DNA of 48,599 bases from JARRQJ01 sp037381915 (GTDB taxonomy: Bacteria; Pseudomonadota; Gammaproteobacteria; DRLM01), in the NCBI GenBank assembly GCA_037381915.1, contig JARRQJ010000010.1:1-48599 (forward strand), in the 5' to 3' direction. The notes under the pieces were generated by a model that saw only the letters and a program-made list of their open reading frames with translations, was not told the origin of the DNA and searched no databases. This document shows positions 13,920 through 23,059 of the stretch, piece after piece. The number at the start of each line of letters is the position of its first letter. Within the stretch, counting starts at the first letter, position 1. A program made the position numbers and the translations under genes.

Positions 13920-16900
13920 AGGCGTCCCCCTTTTCCGTCTTGGCATAACGCCCCGGCAACAGCTTGCTCAAGGCGGCGAAGCTGCGTTTTACCCAGTCGT
14001 TGTAGATATGCTCGGTGGTGCGGCGAGCGTTGGCTTCGTGCAGCGCGATGGCTTGTTCTTCGAAGGGATAAGCCTGTTCTTCCAGCAGCACCTTGTACTG
14101 CTCCAGTTCCAGGGCGCTAAGCCCTTTGGGGCGCTCGGAGTTCAGCAGGGCCTTGGCGAGATCGCTGTATATCTGCGCGGCATGATAGGTGGCGGCGGTG
14201 GTAATGGCAGCGATACCGTAGTCGCTCGCGCCGCGGTAGGCGGCGAGCGCCGCTTTCATGGCCCGTTTCTTACGCTTGAGGCTCTTTTTCAGAGGATTGG
14301 TAAGTTTGATGCTGGTGTAGTATTGATAGCGCGCGTCGGCCAGGACCAGGGTGGCACGTCCCGCCAGGAGACGGGTGTGCTCGGTGCGCTCGGAACCGCT
14401 TCGTTTGTCGGTGTCGATGATTTGCCGCAGCCAATAGTGTTGGCGCTTGATATTCTGCTGTTGCGCGCTAAGATCGGCGAGGTGCTGCTGGGCCTCGACA
14501 ACTTGCGCGACCGGGTGGGGGAAGCGGCGAGTGTATTCCCGGTACATGCGCTGCGCCTCCCCGGTTTGTCCGGCGCGCAGATACAGTCCCGCCGATTGCC
14601 ACACGGCATCGCGTTGCAGTTCTTTTCCTTCCCCGTGTTCGGCGATGATTTCCAGTTCGGTGGCGGCCTTGCGCCAATTACCGGTCTTTTGGTAGGCCAC
14701 CGCCAATTTGGGGGCGATGTCCTTTTGCAGCGGATTGCCGGGATAATCCCTGCGGAACGCCTCTAACAAAGGGATCGCCTTTTGCCAGTCATGCAGGGCA
14801 AGTAGCGCCGCTGCGGCGTCGTATTGTGCAGTTGCGACGATGCTCGCCCCCGGGGTCAGCGTCTTGATGCGCAGGAAGTTCTGCACCGCGCCGTGCAGGT
14901 CTCCGGCGTCGCGGGCCGCCTCACCCTGCTTATAGACCGCGGCGGCGAGGTTCTCTTCGACGTCGCGACGCTTGGCATCGCTCCGGGACATGAGCGCCAA
15001 CACTTGTTGATAGCTGTGCTCCGCTGCGCTGAAACGTTTCCGCTCGAACTGACCGTTTGCCAGGATGGTCCAGGCATTGCGGCGCAAGGCGGCGTCGGCC
15101 GACGGTTTGATGTCCAGCAGGCGCTGAGCGGCCTTTTCCGCCTTGTCCTGTTGATTAAGGGTCAGCCATTGCTGCGCGGATTTGATCAGGGCCGCCGGGG
15201 TGCGGGGATCATCTGGATAGGTATCGGTAAAGCGCTGCAGGGCGAGCAAGGCCTGTTGATCGGCGGCTTGCCGCTCCGCGCCGCCGAGCGTGGCGGCGAG
15301 CTTTTCACGGGCCAGGACGTCGGCATAGGCGGCTTCGGCGCCGTTGCGGCGGTCTTTGTATTCGTATGCGACTTTCGCATATTCCTGGGAGGCCTCGGCG
15401 AAATGGTGATCCTCATAGAGGAGCTCCGCGAACAGGAAGTGCATTTTGGAGGCGAGCGGATCTTGCGGGAAGGATTGCAGAAAGAGCCGATACCAGTCCT
15501 CCGCACGCTGGTAGTCCGCCGCGCTCTTGGTTTGTTGCGCCTTGGCGTGGGCGTAGTTGGTCATTTCCTCGAGGTAGTCGTGCACCTTGGCGAGCACCGC
15601 GTCACGGTCGGCGCCGGGATTGTTTTTCCAATAGTCGGACGCGGGTTGATAGCGATCGATAAAGTCGGCCTTGGCCTTTTGCAGCAGGTTGATGAAGCCG
15701 CCCTTCTTATAGGCGTTCAACACCAGCGAATCAAAGGTGGGTGCCAGCGGATCGTTGGGGTGTTGTGCGACGAAGCTGCGGTAGACATTCACCGCATCGG
15801 CGATACGCTGCTGTTCGAGGTAGAGTTGCGCCAGGGTTTGGTAAAGCCGGTATTCATACGGGCGGGTCCCGTGGCGCTTGAAGTAATCCTTGAGGGTCTC
15901 GACGCCCTTGAGCTGTGCCAGACTGAGGCTGGCGCCGCGCAGGATGTCATCGATCATTTCTTCTTCGCCGCGCGTCGGCTTGGCTGCGGTCACGGGCTTG
16001 CCCTGAGGCGAGTTTGGCCATTTGCGTCCCAGCAAGGGGATGAATGTATCGACGGCGACCGCATATTGCCCCTGTTTGTAGCGCGACCAGCCGAGTTTGT
16101 AGAGCGCCTTGTCGTAAAGCGGCGAAGCCGGCCCTTTGCTGACGATGGCGTTGTAGGCCTCCGCCGCTTGTCCCGGCAGGCTCACGGAAAACAGCACTTC
16201 ACCACGGCGGAACTGCGTTTCGTCGATGTAGGCGCTGCGCGGATAATCTTTGGCCAGTCGATCCAGGGTGTCGAGCATGGCGGTGCTGTTGCCGCGGCGG
16301 TCATAGGCCTCGGCCAGGTTGTACAGGACGCGGTCGTTGTCGGGACTGTCTGGATAGGCCTTGAGCCGTTTCTGAAGCAGGGCGGCCGCCTCGGCGTACA
16401 GGGCGTCGCCGCGATCGGCTTTTTTCGCAGAGGCATCGGCCTGTGCGCTTTCCAGCTTGTCCGCCTGTTGCATCTTCAGATAGGCTTCGCGGAACATGAC
16501 ATCGCGGCGGTAGGGTGAGTCGGCGTTGTGATCCAAAAAGGCCTGATAGGCGGCGATGGCGGCGCTATAGTCCTGGTTTGGCGAAGCACTCGCCACCCGG
16601 TCGGTGGCCTGGGCCAGGCCCAGGTCCGCCCGGGCCATATAGTCTTGCAGTCTGCTTTCGCCTTCCCGCAGGCCTTGTTCAAGCAGCTTATCCAGATATG
16701 CTTTTTGTTCGGCGATCAGGCCCTTGGTGGTGGCCAGCAATGCGGTTTGTTTGGCGCCCAGGGCCTTGTAGGCGTCCTCTCGTTTTGTCAGCGACGTGTT
16801 GATCTTCGCCGGATTGCCGGTCAAGTGTGTGGAGTTGCTGGCATATTTGTCCAGGGTGTTTTCCAGATCCTGCAATTGTTGCTTCACTTCCTGAACGCGG

Positions 16901-18582
16901 GTCGGATATTGCTCGGTCAAATCCCAGATCAACAAGCCGCGCAGCAACTGATACTTTCTGCGGAGCGCGGCGTTGTCGACGATGTAATCCTTGAGCCTAT
17001 TCAGCAAGATATTGGCGTCTTCCAAATTTCTCAATAGTCGCACTTGATCCGCGGTGGCGAACGCCATTATGTCGTGGTGCACTTCGGCCTTTGCCAGGTC
17101 AGACTGGATTTTTTTCACACTGGCCAAGAGGGCGTTGGGGTCGAGTTGTTTCGGGCTTGCCCTTTTTATCTGTTGCCATGCCGCGCTGTTTGCCTGCTGT
17201 CTGGCGAGAAGACTCAAGGAGGCGGCGATGTCGGAGCCTGCGGTGGTCAACAACCCCTGGGCAAGGAGCAGTTCGCGGTAATTGTTCAATCCTGCTATGA
17301 AGCGATGTCCGGAGAGCGTGGGCAGCAGATAGGAATTGACCGGCGATGCGGGCAGGGTCCGCGGACTCCAGCCGCTGTCGAATTCCCCGTTTCCCTGGTT
17401 GTCGGTCAGAAAGGCTCGGAGGTAGTCGCCGTTGGTCAACGGTGTATGCGCGGCCTGTATGCGCGCCAATTCCTTCTGATAATCGTTGGCAGCCTGCTCG
17501 TAATATTTCATCGCCTGCGGATAGTCTTGGAGGCGGTAATAGACGTAGGGCGTCAACAGTATGGCTTCTTGAACGGCGGCATCGCTAGGATCGCGCTTGG
17601 ACAGCGGAACCCAGCTTTGCAGTGCCTTGCGGTCGTCGCCCTTGAGAAAATCGATCCAGCCTTTGCCCAGCAGTGCGTAGCTCGAATACGGGGGCTGGCC
17701 CCCTAACCCGTGCAAAGCGGCCGCCGCTTGTTCCGTCTTGCCTTGCCTAAGCAGGGCGAAGCCGAGATTGACGGCGGCTGCGTCTTTAAGCTGGGCAGAG
17801 TCGGCGGAGGGAGAACTTGTTTTATCAAGGCGGTCCAGGGCCGTCGCGCTTGCCCGGGTGTCGCCCTTGTCCAGCAACGCGAGGGCCAGGTTATAGCGGT
17901 CCAGGGCAAGTTGCTCGCCTTGTCCGCTGCTGGCCTGCAAGGTGGCGATGGCATCGTCGTCTTGCCCGTCGGCCAAGTCCACCAGGGCCGACAGCGAGTC
18001 CCGCTGCGCCTGCAGTTCTCCCGACGGAATTTCCAGCAATTCGGCCAAGGCCCGTTGCGCCTCGGCCAAATACCCGTGTTGGTAGTAAAAGTGGGCGGCG
18101 CTCAGCCAACTGTGTTTGGGTGCGGCGGTGCGCTTGCCTTCGACTTTGCGCAGCAGTCTTTCAGCGGGCCGGGGCAGGCCGACGGCCAGATACAGGTCTG
18201 CAAGCACCACATCGGTTTCGTCTTTGCTCAGGGGGGCGTCGGCCAAACGCCCCCCCACGAGCAATTGATTGAATTCGCTGAGTTCCTTTTTCTGGTAGAG
18301 ATAGTCGGCCATAAAGGCCTTATTGTCACTCCTGCCCGAGACCGCTCCCGGTAGTTCGAGGGCCTTCAGGAGTTGCTGAAGACTGGAATAATTACGGTGC
18401 TGATAGAGTTCGAAGCTGGCGTTGCGAAATTCCAGATTGGCGATGTTATGGGAGTCGTTGCGGTTGAAGAAGTCGGCGCCTACGGCGAACGGCATCGCCG
18501 CGACGCCGAACAGGATCATGATCCCGGCGTAGAGCCTCCTTGGTCTTGTCCGCAGCTCCATGGCGGCCCAGCTTATTCCCAT
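13900..18582 (-). CDS. giant periplasmic TPR protein (GltD/AgmU-like)
   Basis: A protein of 1560 residues. An N-terminal signal (RRLYAGIMILFGVAAMPFAVGA) leads into a periplasmic protein made almost wholly of TPR and related helical hairpins. Between about residues 480 and 640 lies a coiled-coil-rich segment (VQEVKQQLQDLENTLDKY). The 1000–1450 region has classic Tol-Pal/Bam-type tandem TPRs (FAELLYEDHHFAEASQEYAK). Large TPR proteins of this kind beside TolQR motors are known as AgmU/GltD in Myxococcus. The start may be Met1 (18582, overlapping the upstream gene by 10 bp) or Met8 (18561), which gives a tidier signal peptide; neither has a well-spaced ribosome binding site, so coupling to the upstream gene is likely. 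It is followed by the TPR lipoprotein. Confidence 0.9.
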   Translation of the reverse strand: MGISWAAMELRTRPRRLYAGIMILFGVAAMPFAVGADFFNRNDSHNIANLEFRNASFELYQHRNYSSLQQLLKALELPGAVSGRSDNKAFMADYLYQKKELSEFNQLLVGGRLADAPLSKDETDVVLADLYLAVGLPRPAERLLRKVEGKRTAAPKHSWLSAAHFYYQHGYLAEAQRALAELLEIPSGELQAQRDSLSALVDLADGQDDDAIATLQASSGQGEQLALDRYNLALALLDKGDTRASATALDRLDKTSSPSADSAQLKDAAAVNLGFALLRQGKTEQAAAALHGLGGQPPYSSYALLGKGWIDFLKGDDRKALQSWVPLSKRDPSDAAVQEAILLTPYVYYRLQDYPQAMKYYEQAANDYQKELARIQAAHTPLTNGDYLRAFLTDNQGNGEFDSGWSPRTLPASPVNSYLLPTLSGHRFIAGLNNYRELLLAQGLLTTAGSDIAASLSLLARQQANSAAWQQIKRASPKQLDPNALLASVKKIQSDLAKAEVHHDIMAFATADQVRLLRNLEDANILLNRLKDYIVDNAALRRKYQLLRGLLIWDLTEQYPTRVQEVKQQLQDLENTLDKYASNSTHLTGNPAKINTSLTKREDAYKALGAKQTALLATTKGLIAEQKAYLDKLLEQGLREGESRLQDYMARADLGLAQATDRVASASPNQDYSAAIAAYQAFLDHNADSPYRRDVMFREAYLKMQQADKLESAQADASAKKADRGDALYAEAAALLQKRLKAYPDSPDNDRVLYNLAEAYDRRGNSTAMLDTLDRLAKDYPRSAYIDETQFRRGEVLFSVSLPGQAAEAYNAIVSKGPASPLYDKALYKLGWSRYKQGQYAVAVDTFIPLLGRKWPNSPQGKPVTAAKPTRGEEEMIDDILRGASLSLAQLKGVETLKDYFKRHGTRPYEYRLYQTLAQLYLEQQRIADAVNVYRSFVAQHPNDPLAPTFDSLVLNAYKKGGFINLLQKAKADFIDRYQPASDYWKNNPGADRDAVLAKVHDYLEEMTNYAHAKAQQTKSAADYQRAEDWYRLFLQSFPQDPLASKMHFLFAELLYEDHHFAEASQEYAKVAYEYKDRRNGAEAAYADVLAREKLAATLGGAERQAADQQALLALQRFTDTYPDDPRTPAALIKSAQQWLTLNQQDKAEKAAQRLLDIKPSADAALRRNAWTILANGQFERKRFSAAEHSYQQVLALMSRSDAKRRDVEENLAAAVYKQGEAARDAGDLHGAVQNFLRIKTLTPGASIVATAQYDAAAALLALHDWQKAIPLLEAFRRDYPGNPLQKDIAPKLAVAYQKTGNWRKAATELEIIAEHGEGKELQRDAVWQSAGLYLRAGQTGEAQRMYREYTRRFPHPVAQVVEAQQHLADLSAQQQNIKRQHYWLRQIIDTDKRSGSERTEHTRLLAGRATLVLADARYQYYTSIKLTNPLKKSLKRKKRAMKAALAAYRGASDYGIAAITTAATYHAAQIYSDLAKALLNSERPKGLSALELEQYKVLLEEQAYPFEEQAIALHEANARRTTEHIYNDWVKRSFAALSKLLPGRYAKTEKGDAYVDAIY

Positions 18583-19127
18583 TCCTTGATGATCATCTGG
18601 GGGGTGTTGGCCTCGCCTTTGGAGATCTTGAGTTCCACGAACTTTGCGGCCAGCGATTTTTGGAAATTGCTGTTGAGGCTGCCGTGTTTGTCCTGGCCTG
18701 CCCTGTCCTTGCCGATATAAGAGGCCGTGAGTTGATGGGGGCCGATGGTGACGTTGCCCAGATAGAGACGTTGCACGCCGCCGCGTTGCAGGGCTTGGCG
18801 CTCCTCGTCGTTATACAGGTAATTCGCGACGGTGCGGTGATCCAACTGTAATTGCATGGATCTGAGATTCAGGCTGCTGTTGGGATCGATGGAGACGAAG
18901 ACGCTGATTTTGGTGGAAGCGGGCGTCAGCAATTTGTCCTGCAAATGGGACAGATCCTTACTCAGGTCCAGGACATCCTTCTTTAAGGATTGGACCTTTT
19001 CGTCCAGACTGCGAAATTCCGGGTCCGGCGTGATGCTGAATCTATCCGGTATGTTGCCGCCCTCGGCGAGGGCGAGAGTGGGTAGAAATACGAGTAGCAG
19101 CAATAACAACCTGGCGTTGACCACCAT
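18573..19127 (-). CDS. exported coiled-coil protein heading the TPR operon
   Basis: A protein of 184 residues with a signal peptide (MVVNARLLLLLLVFLPTLALA), a short coiled coil (about 40–68: SLDEKVQSLKKDVLDLSKDL) and a beta-rich C-terminal domain (about 72–184) with the pattern LQLDHRTVANYLYND and LGNVTIGPHQLTASYIGKD. It looks like a periplasmic protein. It is the first gene of the leftward TPR operon and overlaps the giant TPR gene. ATG 19127 has GGGGG six bases upstream. I do not recognise a named family. Similar small proteins precede AgmU-type genes in related clusters as far as I recall, but this needs a profile search. Confidence 0.8.
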   Translation of the reverse strand: MVVNARLLLLLLVFLPTLALAEGGNIPDRFSITPDPEFRSLDEKVQSLKKDVLDLSKDLSHLQDKLLTPASTKISVFVSIDPNSSLNLRSMQLQLDHRTVANYLYNDEERQALQRGGVQRLYLGNVTIGPHQLTASYIGKDRAGQDKHGSLNSNFQKSLAAKFVELKISKGEANTPQMIIKEWE

Positions 19128-19616
19128 TACATACCCCCATTTTGCATTCTCTGCAATGTGAACTGACGTTTAGTATCCTACGGCTTGACGAATCACTGCG
19201 GCCCCGGGATCTTGTCGTTAGACATGGCGCCGAGAGGCGGGGTGGGGCGACCCGAGTCACCTCTCATTGATTGCCAGGCGCAAGGTTTGGAAGATCCGTT
19301 ATACCCAGGCGCCGTGCGCCGCCATAGCAGGAGCAGGCCCAAGCGGGCCGTGGTGACGAAGGGTCCTTGGTATCGTGTGGTGATAAGGGGTTAAACCGCT
19401 TGAGGTATCCGCCAGCGTGACCATCTTTGCCCGATTGCTGCGCCTCGAGGAATGTTCGGTACCGAATCTATCCTTCCAAGTGAATGAAAAGCCGTTGATA
19501 ATATCGCGGGCCGCGCCCGCTCGAGCTATTCAGAATACCATAAAGCATGGGATGTGTAAGTTCTATACATGGGGGCTCCCATTTCGATTCGGTAAGCTTG
19601 CTGTTAAGGAGACAGG
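19128..19616. other. 489-bp divergent intergenic region
   Basis: It lies between the leftward TPR operon and the rightward PAP2 gene. No gene is visible. Two small symmetrical features stand out: a perfect 12-bp palindrome TTCGGTACCGAA (19455–19466), a possible operator, and a hairpin ATGGG/CCCAT (19569–19573 and 19578–19582) in the PAP2 leader. A TTGCA/TGCAA inverted repeat lies just before the TPR operon (19141–19155). No confident promoter could be assigned. Confidence 0.45.
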
Positions 19617-20396
19617 TTGTTGAAAGATTCGCTGAGCGGTGCCTGGCTGCGGTATTACGCGGTACCCGTGCTGGCCCTGCTCATGGCGCTGGCTATCCTG
19701 GTCACTCACGGCAACAAGTCAGTGTTTTTATTGTTCAATGGGCTCGGACCGCATACCGGTGACCGCCTGTGGGCCAACTGGACGCTGCTCGGCGATGGCT
19801 GGGTGGCACTGGTGTTGCTGCTGCCATTCGTGGGGCGGTGTCCCCGGCTGGTGTGGTCGGCGCTGGTAACGGCCATCATCGCCGGGATTGCCGTACCGGT
19901 GCTCAAGGATATATTCGCCCTGCCGCGGCCGCCAGCGGTACTGGCGGCGGACGTGATCCACATCATCGGTCCCGCCTACGGGTCCCGTTCCTTTCCCTCG
20001 GGTCATACCACCACGGCGTTTGTGTTCGCGGGGGTGTTGAGCCTGTATTATCGCCGCGCCTGGGTCATGGCAGCGTCGGTGATCGTCGCCGCCGGGGTCG
20101 GGGTTTCGCGCATGGCCGTGGGGGTGCACTGGCCCCTGGACGTGACCGTGGGCGCCGCCCTGGGTTGGGTATGCGCCATAGCCGGTACCCATTGGGCGGC
20201 GCACTGGCGCTGGGGGGAGTCAGTCACCGGCCAGCGGGTCATCGCCGCGCTCCTGGTGCTGGCGGCGCTGGGTCTGCTGTTCTTCTTCAAACAATACGCG
20301 CCCTTGGCGGCCTTGCTGCCTAAAGGGGTCGCGATCCTGGCCCTGCTGGGAGGGATGCCCGGCCTGCTGCGGGTGTGGAGCGGCCGGGCGGGATAA
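19617..20396 (+). CDS. PAP2-family membrane phosphatase
   Basis: A protein of 259 residues with about six membrane helices. All three phosphatase motifs are present: K97-x6-RP (KDIFALPRP), PSGH with His130 (SFPSGHTTT) and SR-x5-H with His171 (SRMAVGVHWPLD). Such enzymes remove phosphate from lipid phosphates (phosphatidic acid, phosphatidylglycerol phosphate or undecaprenyl pyrophosphate), usually with the active site on the periplasmic face. Translation begins at TTG 19617 or the adjacent TTG 19620, with AAGGAGA upstream. It is a single gene convergent with prk, only 13 bp apart. The exact substrate is open. Confidence 0.88.
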   Translation: MLKDSLSGAWLRYYAVPVLALLMALAILVTHGNKSVFLLFNGLGPHTGDRLWANWTLLGDGWVALVLLLPFVGRCPRLVWSALVTAIIAGIAVPVLKDIFALPRPPAVLAADVIHIIGPAYGSRSFPSGHTTTAFVFAGVLSLYYRRAWVMAASVIVAAGVGVSRMAVGVHWPLDVTVGAALGWVCAIAGTHWAAHWRWGESVTGQRVIAALLVLAALGLLFFFKQYAPLAALLPKGVAILALLGGMPGLLRVWSGRAG

Positions 20397-20409
20397 GGCA
20401 TCCGGCGCC

Positions 20410-21285
20410 TTATTGGCTGGCCTTGCGCTTCTGCTCGATCATGTTGTGGATGAGGGGGGTGAGGATCACCTCCATGGCGAAACCCATCTTGCCGCCCGGC
20501 ACCACGATGGTATTGGGTCGCGACATCCACGAACCGTGGATCATCTGCAGATAATAAGGAAAGTCATGCTTCTGCGGGAAACGGAAGCGAATCACCACGA
20601 AACTTTCATCCGGGGTGGGGATGTCGCGGGCGATGAAGGGGTTCGAGGTATCGACGATGGAGACCCGCTGGAAGTTGATATCGGTACGCGAGAATTGCGG
20701 GGTGATGTACTGCACGTAGTCGGGCATGCGGCGCAGGATGGTGTCGACGATCGCCTCCGCCGAATAACCGCGTTCCTTGTTGTCGCGATGAATCTTTTGT
20801 ATCCACTCCAGATTGACGATGGGGACGACGCCGATCAACAGGTCCACCCACTTGGCCACGTCCACATGGTCGTCCACCACACCGCCGTGCAGTCCTTCAT
20901 AGAACAAGATGTCCGAACCGGGGGGGATGGGTTCCCACGGGGTGAAGGTGCCGGGGGCGCAGTTGTACTGGGCGGCCTCGATCTCGTTGTGGATGTAATA
21001 GCGCTTTTCACCGGTGCCGGTTTCGCCGTAGGTACGGAACACTTCCTCCAGCTTGTCAAAGACATTGGCCTCCGCACCGAAATGGCTGAGGGTTCGGCCC
21101 TCCTTGCGCGCTCGTTCCACGGCCTGCTTCATGGCGGCACGGTCATATTTGTGGAAGCTGTCGCCTTCGATGACGGCCGCCTTGATGTCTTCCCGGCGGA
21201 AAATATGTTCGAAGGCGTTCTTCACCGTGGTGGTGCCCGCCCCCGATGAACCCGTGACCGCGATAACCGGATGTTTGATTGACAT
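20410..21285 (-). CDS. prkB: phosphoribulokinase
   Basis: A protein of 291 residues, the usual length of the proteobacterial (class I, octameric) phosphoribulokinase. It phosphorylates ribulose 5-phosphate with ATP to form ribulose 1,5-bisphosphate, the CO2 acceptor of Rubisco. The P-loop GSSGAGTTT is at 12–20; EGDSFHKYDR (about 40–49), YEGLHGG, and the family end motif SWMSRPNTIVVPGGKM are all intact. It lacks the redox-regulated Cys pair of plant enzymes. ATG 21285 has GAGGGG upstream. No other Calvin-cycle gene lies in the window, so the rest of the pathway is elsewhere. It is strong evidence for autotrophy. Confidence 0.96.
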   Translation of the reverse strand: MSIKHPVIAVTGSSGAGTTTVKNAFEHIFRREDIKAAVIEGDSFHKYDRAAMKQAVERARKEGRTLSHFGAEANVFDKLEEVFRTYGETGTGEKRYYIHNEIEAAQYNCAPGTFTPWEPIPPGSDILFYEGLHGGVVDDHVDVAKWVDLLIGVVPIVNLEWIQKIHRDNKERGYSAEAIVDTILRRMPDYVQYITPQFSRTDINFQRVSIVDTSNPFIARDIPTPDESFVVIRFRFPQKHDFPYYLQMIHGSWMSRPNTIVVPGGKMGFAMEVILTPLIHNMIEQKRKASQ

Positions 21286-21471
21286 ATAATCGATCCCCTC
21301 GCCTACTAAAACAAGATTATTGAAAATTCGTGGGGCGGCGGGGACACGGCCCGCAGGCTCCCCATCAGTGGCGACGTCGCAATAACCGCTGCATCCCCCG
21401 GCTCATTTTTTGCCGTCTTGCGATGTTGTCCATCTGGTGATGCGCGCTTGCGAATGGACGGCGACTCGGAT

Positions 21472-21500
21472 CCTGTCGAATACATGCCCCGCTCGACAGG
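21472..21500 (-). other. leader hairpin of the prkB transcript
   Basis: CCTGTCGA (21472–21479) and TCGACAGG (21493–21500) form a perfect 8-bp stem with a 13-base loop. It lies directly downstream of the candidate prkB -10 box, so the predicted message would begin within about a base of the stem. Confidence 0.5.
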
Positions 21501-21507
21501 GCCCGTC

Positions 21508-21542
21508 ATTATACGCGAGGTTGGCATTATATTTTCAAGGCG
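21508..21542 (-). promoter_or_regulatory. candidate prkB promoter
   Basis: On the minus strand a consensus TATAAT (21508–21513) is preceded by TTGAAA, with a 19-bp spacer that is two bases longer than ideal. Transcription would start near 21501 and leave a leader of about 215 bases before prkB. Confidence 0.4.
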
Positions 21543-21703
21543 GTCGTTGTGGGCATCTTCCGTAACCCTTCCCGGCTTGTCAATAGAGGGCGGTGACGGG
21601 GCAAAGTGCTTGAATTCAATGGGACGGAGTGCGATTATCCCTGTTTCACGCGAGAGGCGGACCTTGGCGGTCGGCCGGGGTAACGCAGCGGAGATTGTTG
21701 ATA

Positions 21704-22234
21704 GTGCAGGGGCTCAGTAAGCTTTTCAAGTTATTGATAATATTGATACCCATCGGGGTGGGGGGGTGTACCGCCTGGAGTTGGAACGGTACCAAAGTGA
21801 ACACCGCCAACAGTTTCGTCAGTGCGGCGGGCGAAAAGCAATTCTGCACCGTCTATTTCCTCCGTCCCTTGACCGAGCGGCCCATGGGATTTCCCGATAA
21901 CGCCCTGACCATCGATATCGACGGCAGCAAATTGCTCACCCTGGCGAAGGGTGATTACACCCTGGTCTATATGCGTCCCCGGGTGAGCGCGACTTTGACC
22001 TTGGAGAACCAGACCGCAGTCGGCCCGTTTTGGCTGGTGAAAAAGATGGCCAAGAAGTACAACTTCGGGTTTAGAGCCGGACAGACCTATTTCATCGTCT
22101 TGACGCCGGTGGACGGTGAATTCCGCGGCGTCTACTTCACCGCGAAGAACGTGGACCTGTTCACGGCCAAGCAGCTCACCCGCAACCTGCGGCCGGCGGG
22201 CGAGGCCCGCAAGGCGCCAATCGACGCTTTGTAA
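21704..22234 (+). CDS. DUF2846-like lipoprotein
   Basis: A protein of 176 residues from GTG 21704, with GGAG ten bases upstream. A longer frame from 21629 would put 25 non-signal residues in front. The signal ends IGVGGC, so it is probably a lipoprotein. The mature domain (about 40–150) has the DUF2846 layout: CTVYFLRPL, an Asp-rich strand (IDIDGSKLLTLAKGDYTLVYM) and FRAGQTYFIVL near the end. DUF2846 proteins are cell-envelope proteins of unknown function. It is a single gene, convergent with cysH. Confidence 0.75.
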   Translation: MQGLSKLFKLLIILIPIGVGGCTAWSWNGTKVNTANSFVSAAGEKQFCTVYFLRPLTERPMGFPDNALTIDIDGSKLLTLAKGDYTLVYMRPRVSATLTLENQTAVGPFWLVKKMAKKYNFGFRAGQTYFIVLTPVDGEFRGVYFTAKNVDLFTAKQLTRNLRPAGEARKAPIDAL

Positions 22235-22328
22235 CCAATTTAGCGGACCACGTCGGTCGTTGCGGGCGCCGGACGGTGCCTCTCTATGGGGCTGGACGGG
22301 CCGTTTCGCGGTGCCGAGGATGAATTCC

Positions 22329-23036
22329 TTAAGCGTGGGCCACGCTCTTTTTGACGTGCAGTCCGCATTCCTTGCCTGCCGGGTTTTCCCACCACCAGCG
22401 ACCCGCGCGAATGTCTTCGCCCACACTGATGGCGCGCGTGCAGGGGGCGCAGCCGATGCTGGGATAGTGCTGGTCGTGCAAGGCGTTGTAGGGCACGGCA
22501 AAGTGGCGGATGTACTCCCAGATATCCTCGTGGCTCCACTCGATCAGGGGGTTGAATTTCTGCAGGCCGTTGCCCGCGTCCCATTCCTTGACCTTGAGGT
22601 CGGTACGGGTGGGGGCCTGTTCGCGGCGCAGGCCGGTTAGCCAAGCCTTCTTGCCCTGCAAGGCGCGTTGCAGGGGCTCCACTTTGCGGATGTAGCAGCA
22701 ACGTTTGCGCAGGTCGACGCTGTCGTAAAAGGCGTTGGGGCCATATTCCCGCAGATACTGTTCCACGTCCCGATGTTCCGGGAAATAGGGGACGATGCGG
22801 TTGCCATAGCGTTGCAGAGTCTGCTGCATCAGCGCATAAGTCTCGGCGGGGAGGCGGCCGGTATCCAGGGTGAAGATCTCGATGTCCGGGGCGTGCCCGC
22901 ATATCAGGTCGGTGAGTACCATGTCTTCGGCGCCGAAGCTGTTGGCGAAGGCCGCCGGCGAGTAATCCCCGGCGATGGCGAGCAACAGGTTCTGGGCGGC
23001 GGCGATCTTTTCTTGTAGTTCCGGATTCAAGCTCAT
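22329..23036 (-). CDS. cysH: assimilatory APS reductase (4Fe-4S type CysH)
   Basis: A protein of 235 residues. It reduces adenylyl sulfate (APS) to sulfite and AMP using thioredoxin or glutaredoxin. The [4Fe-4S] ligands that mark APS rather than PAPS reductases are present: Cys113–Cys114 in KRCCYIRK and Cys196-x2-Cys199 in IGCAPCTRA. The catalytic Cys is in the C-terminal KECGLHVK segment. SFGAEDMVL and FTLDTGRLPAETY are nucleotide-binding signatures. The neighbouring sulfite reductase would take the product onward to sulfide. It is the last gene of a leftward run that begins with a TauE/SafE carrier; cysB is divergent to that run. Confidence 0.95.
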   Translation of the reverse strand: MSLNPELQEKIAAAQNLLLAIAGDYSPAAFANSFGAEDMVLTDLICGHAPDIEIFTLDTGRLPAETYALMQQTLQRYGNRIVPYFPEHRDVEQYLREYGPNAFYDSVDLRKRCCYIRKVEPLQRALQGKKAWLTGLRREQAPTRTDLKVKEWDAGNGLQKFNPLIEWSHEDIWEYIRHFAVPYNALHDQHYPSIGCAPCTRAISVGEDIRAGRWWWENPAGKECGLHVKKSVAHA

Positions 23037-23059
23037 TGCGTTGATGCTCCTTGAAACGA

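Larger units (their letters stand above)
21286..21703. other. 418-bp divergent region between prkB and the DUF2846-like gene
   Basis: No gene is visible. It holds a candidate prkB promoter (21508–21542) and a hairpin (21472–21500), described separately. A 10-bp palindrome TTGAATTCAA lies near 21611, about 90 bp before the rightward gene. LysR-type (CbbR) sites with a T-N11-A pattern would be expected somewhere here, but none is convincing by eye. Confidence 0.45.
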
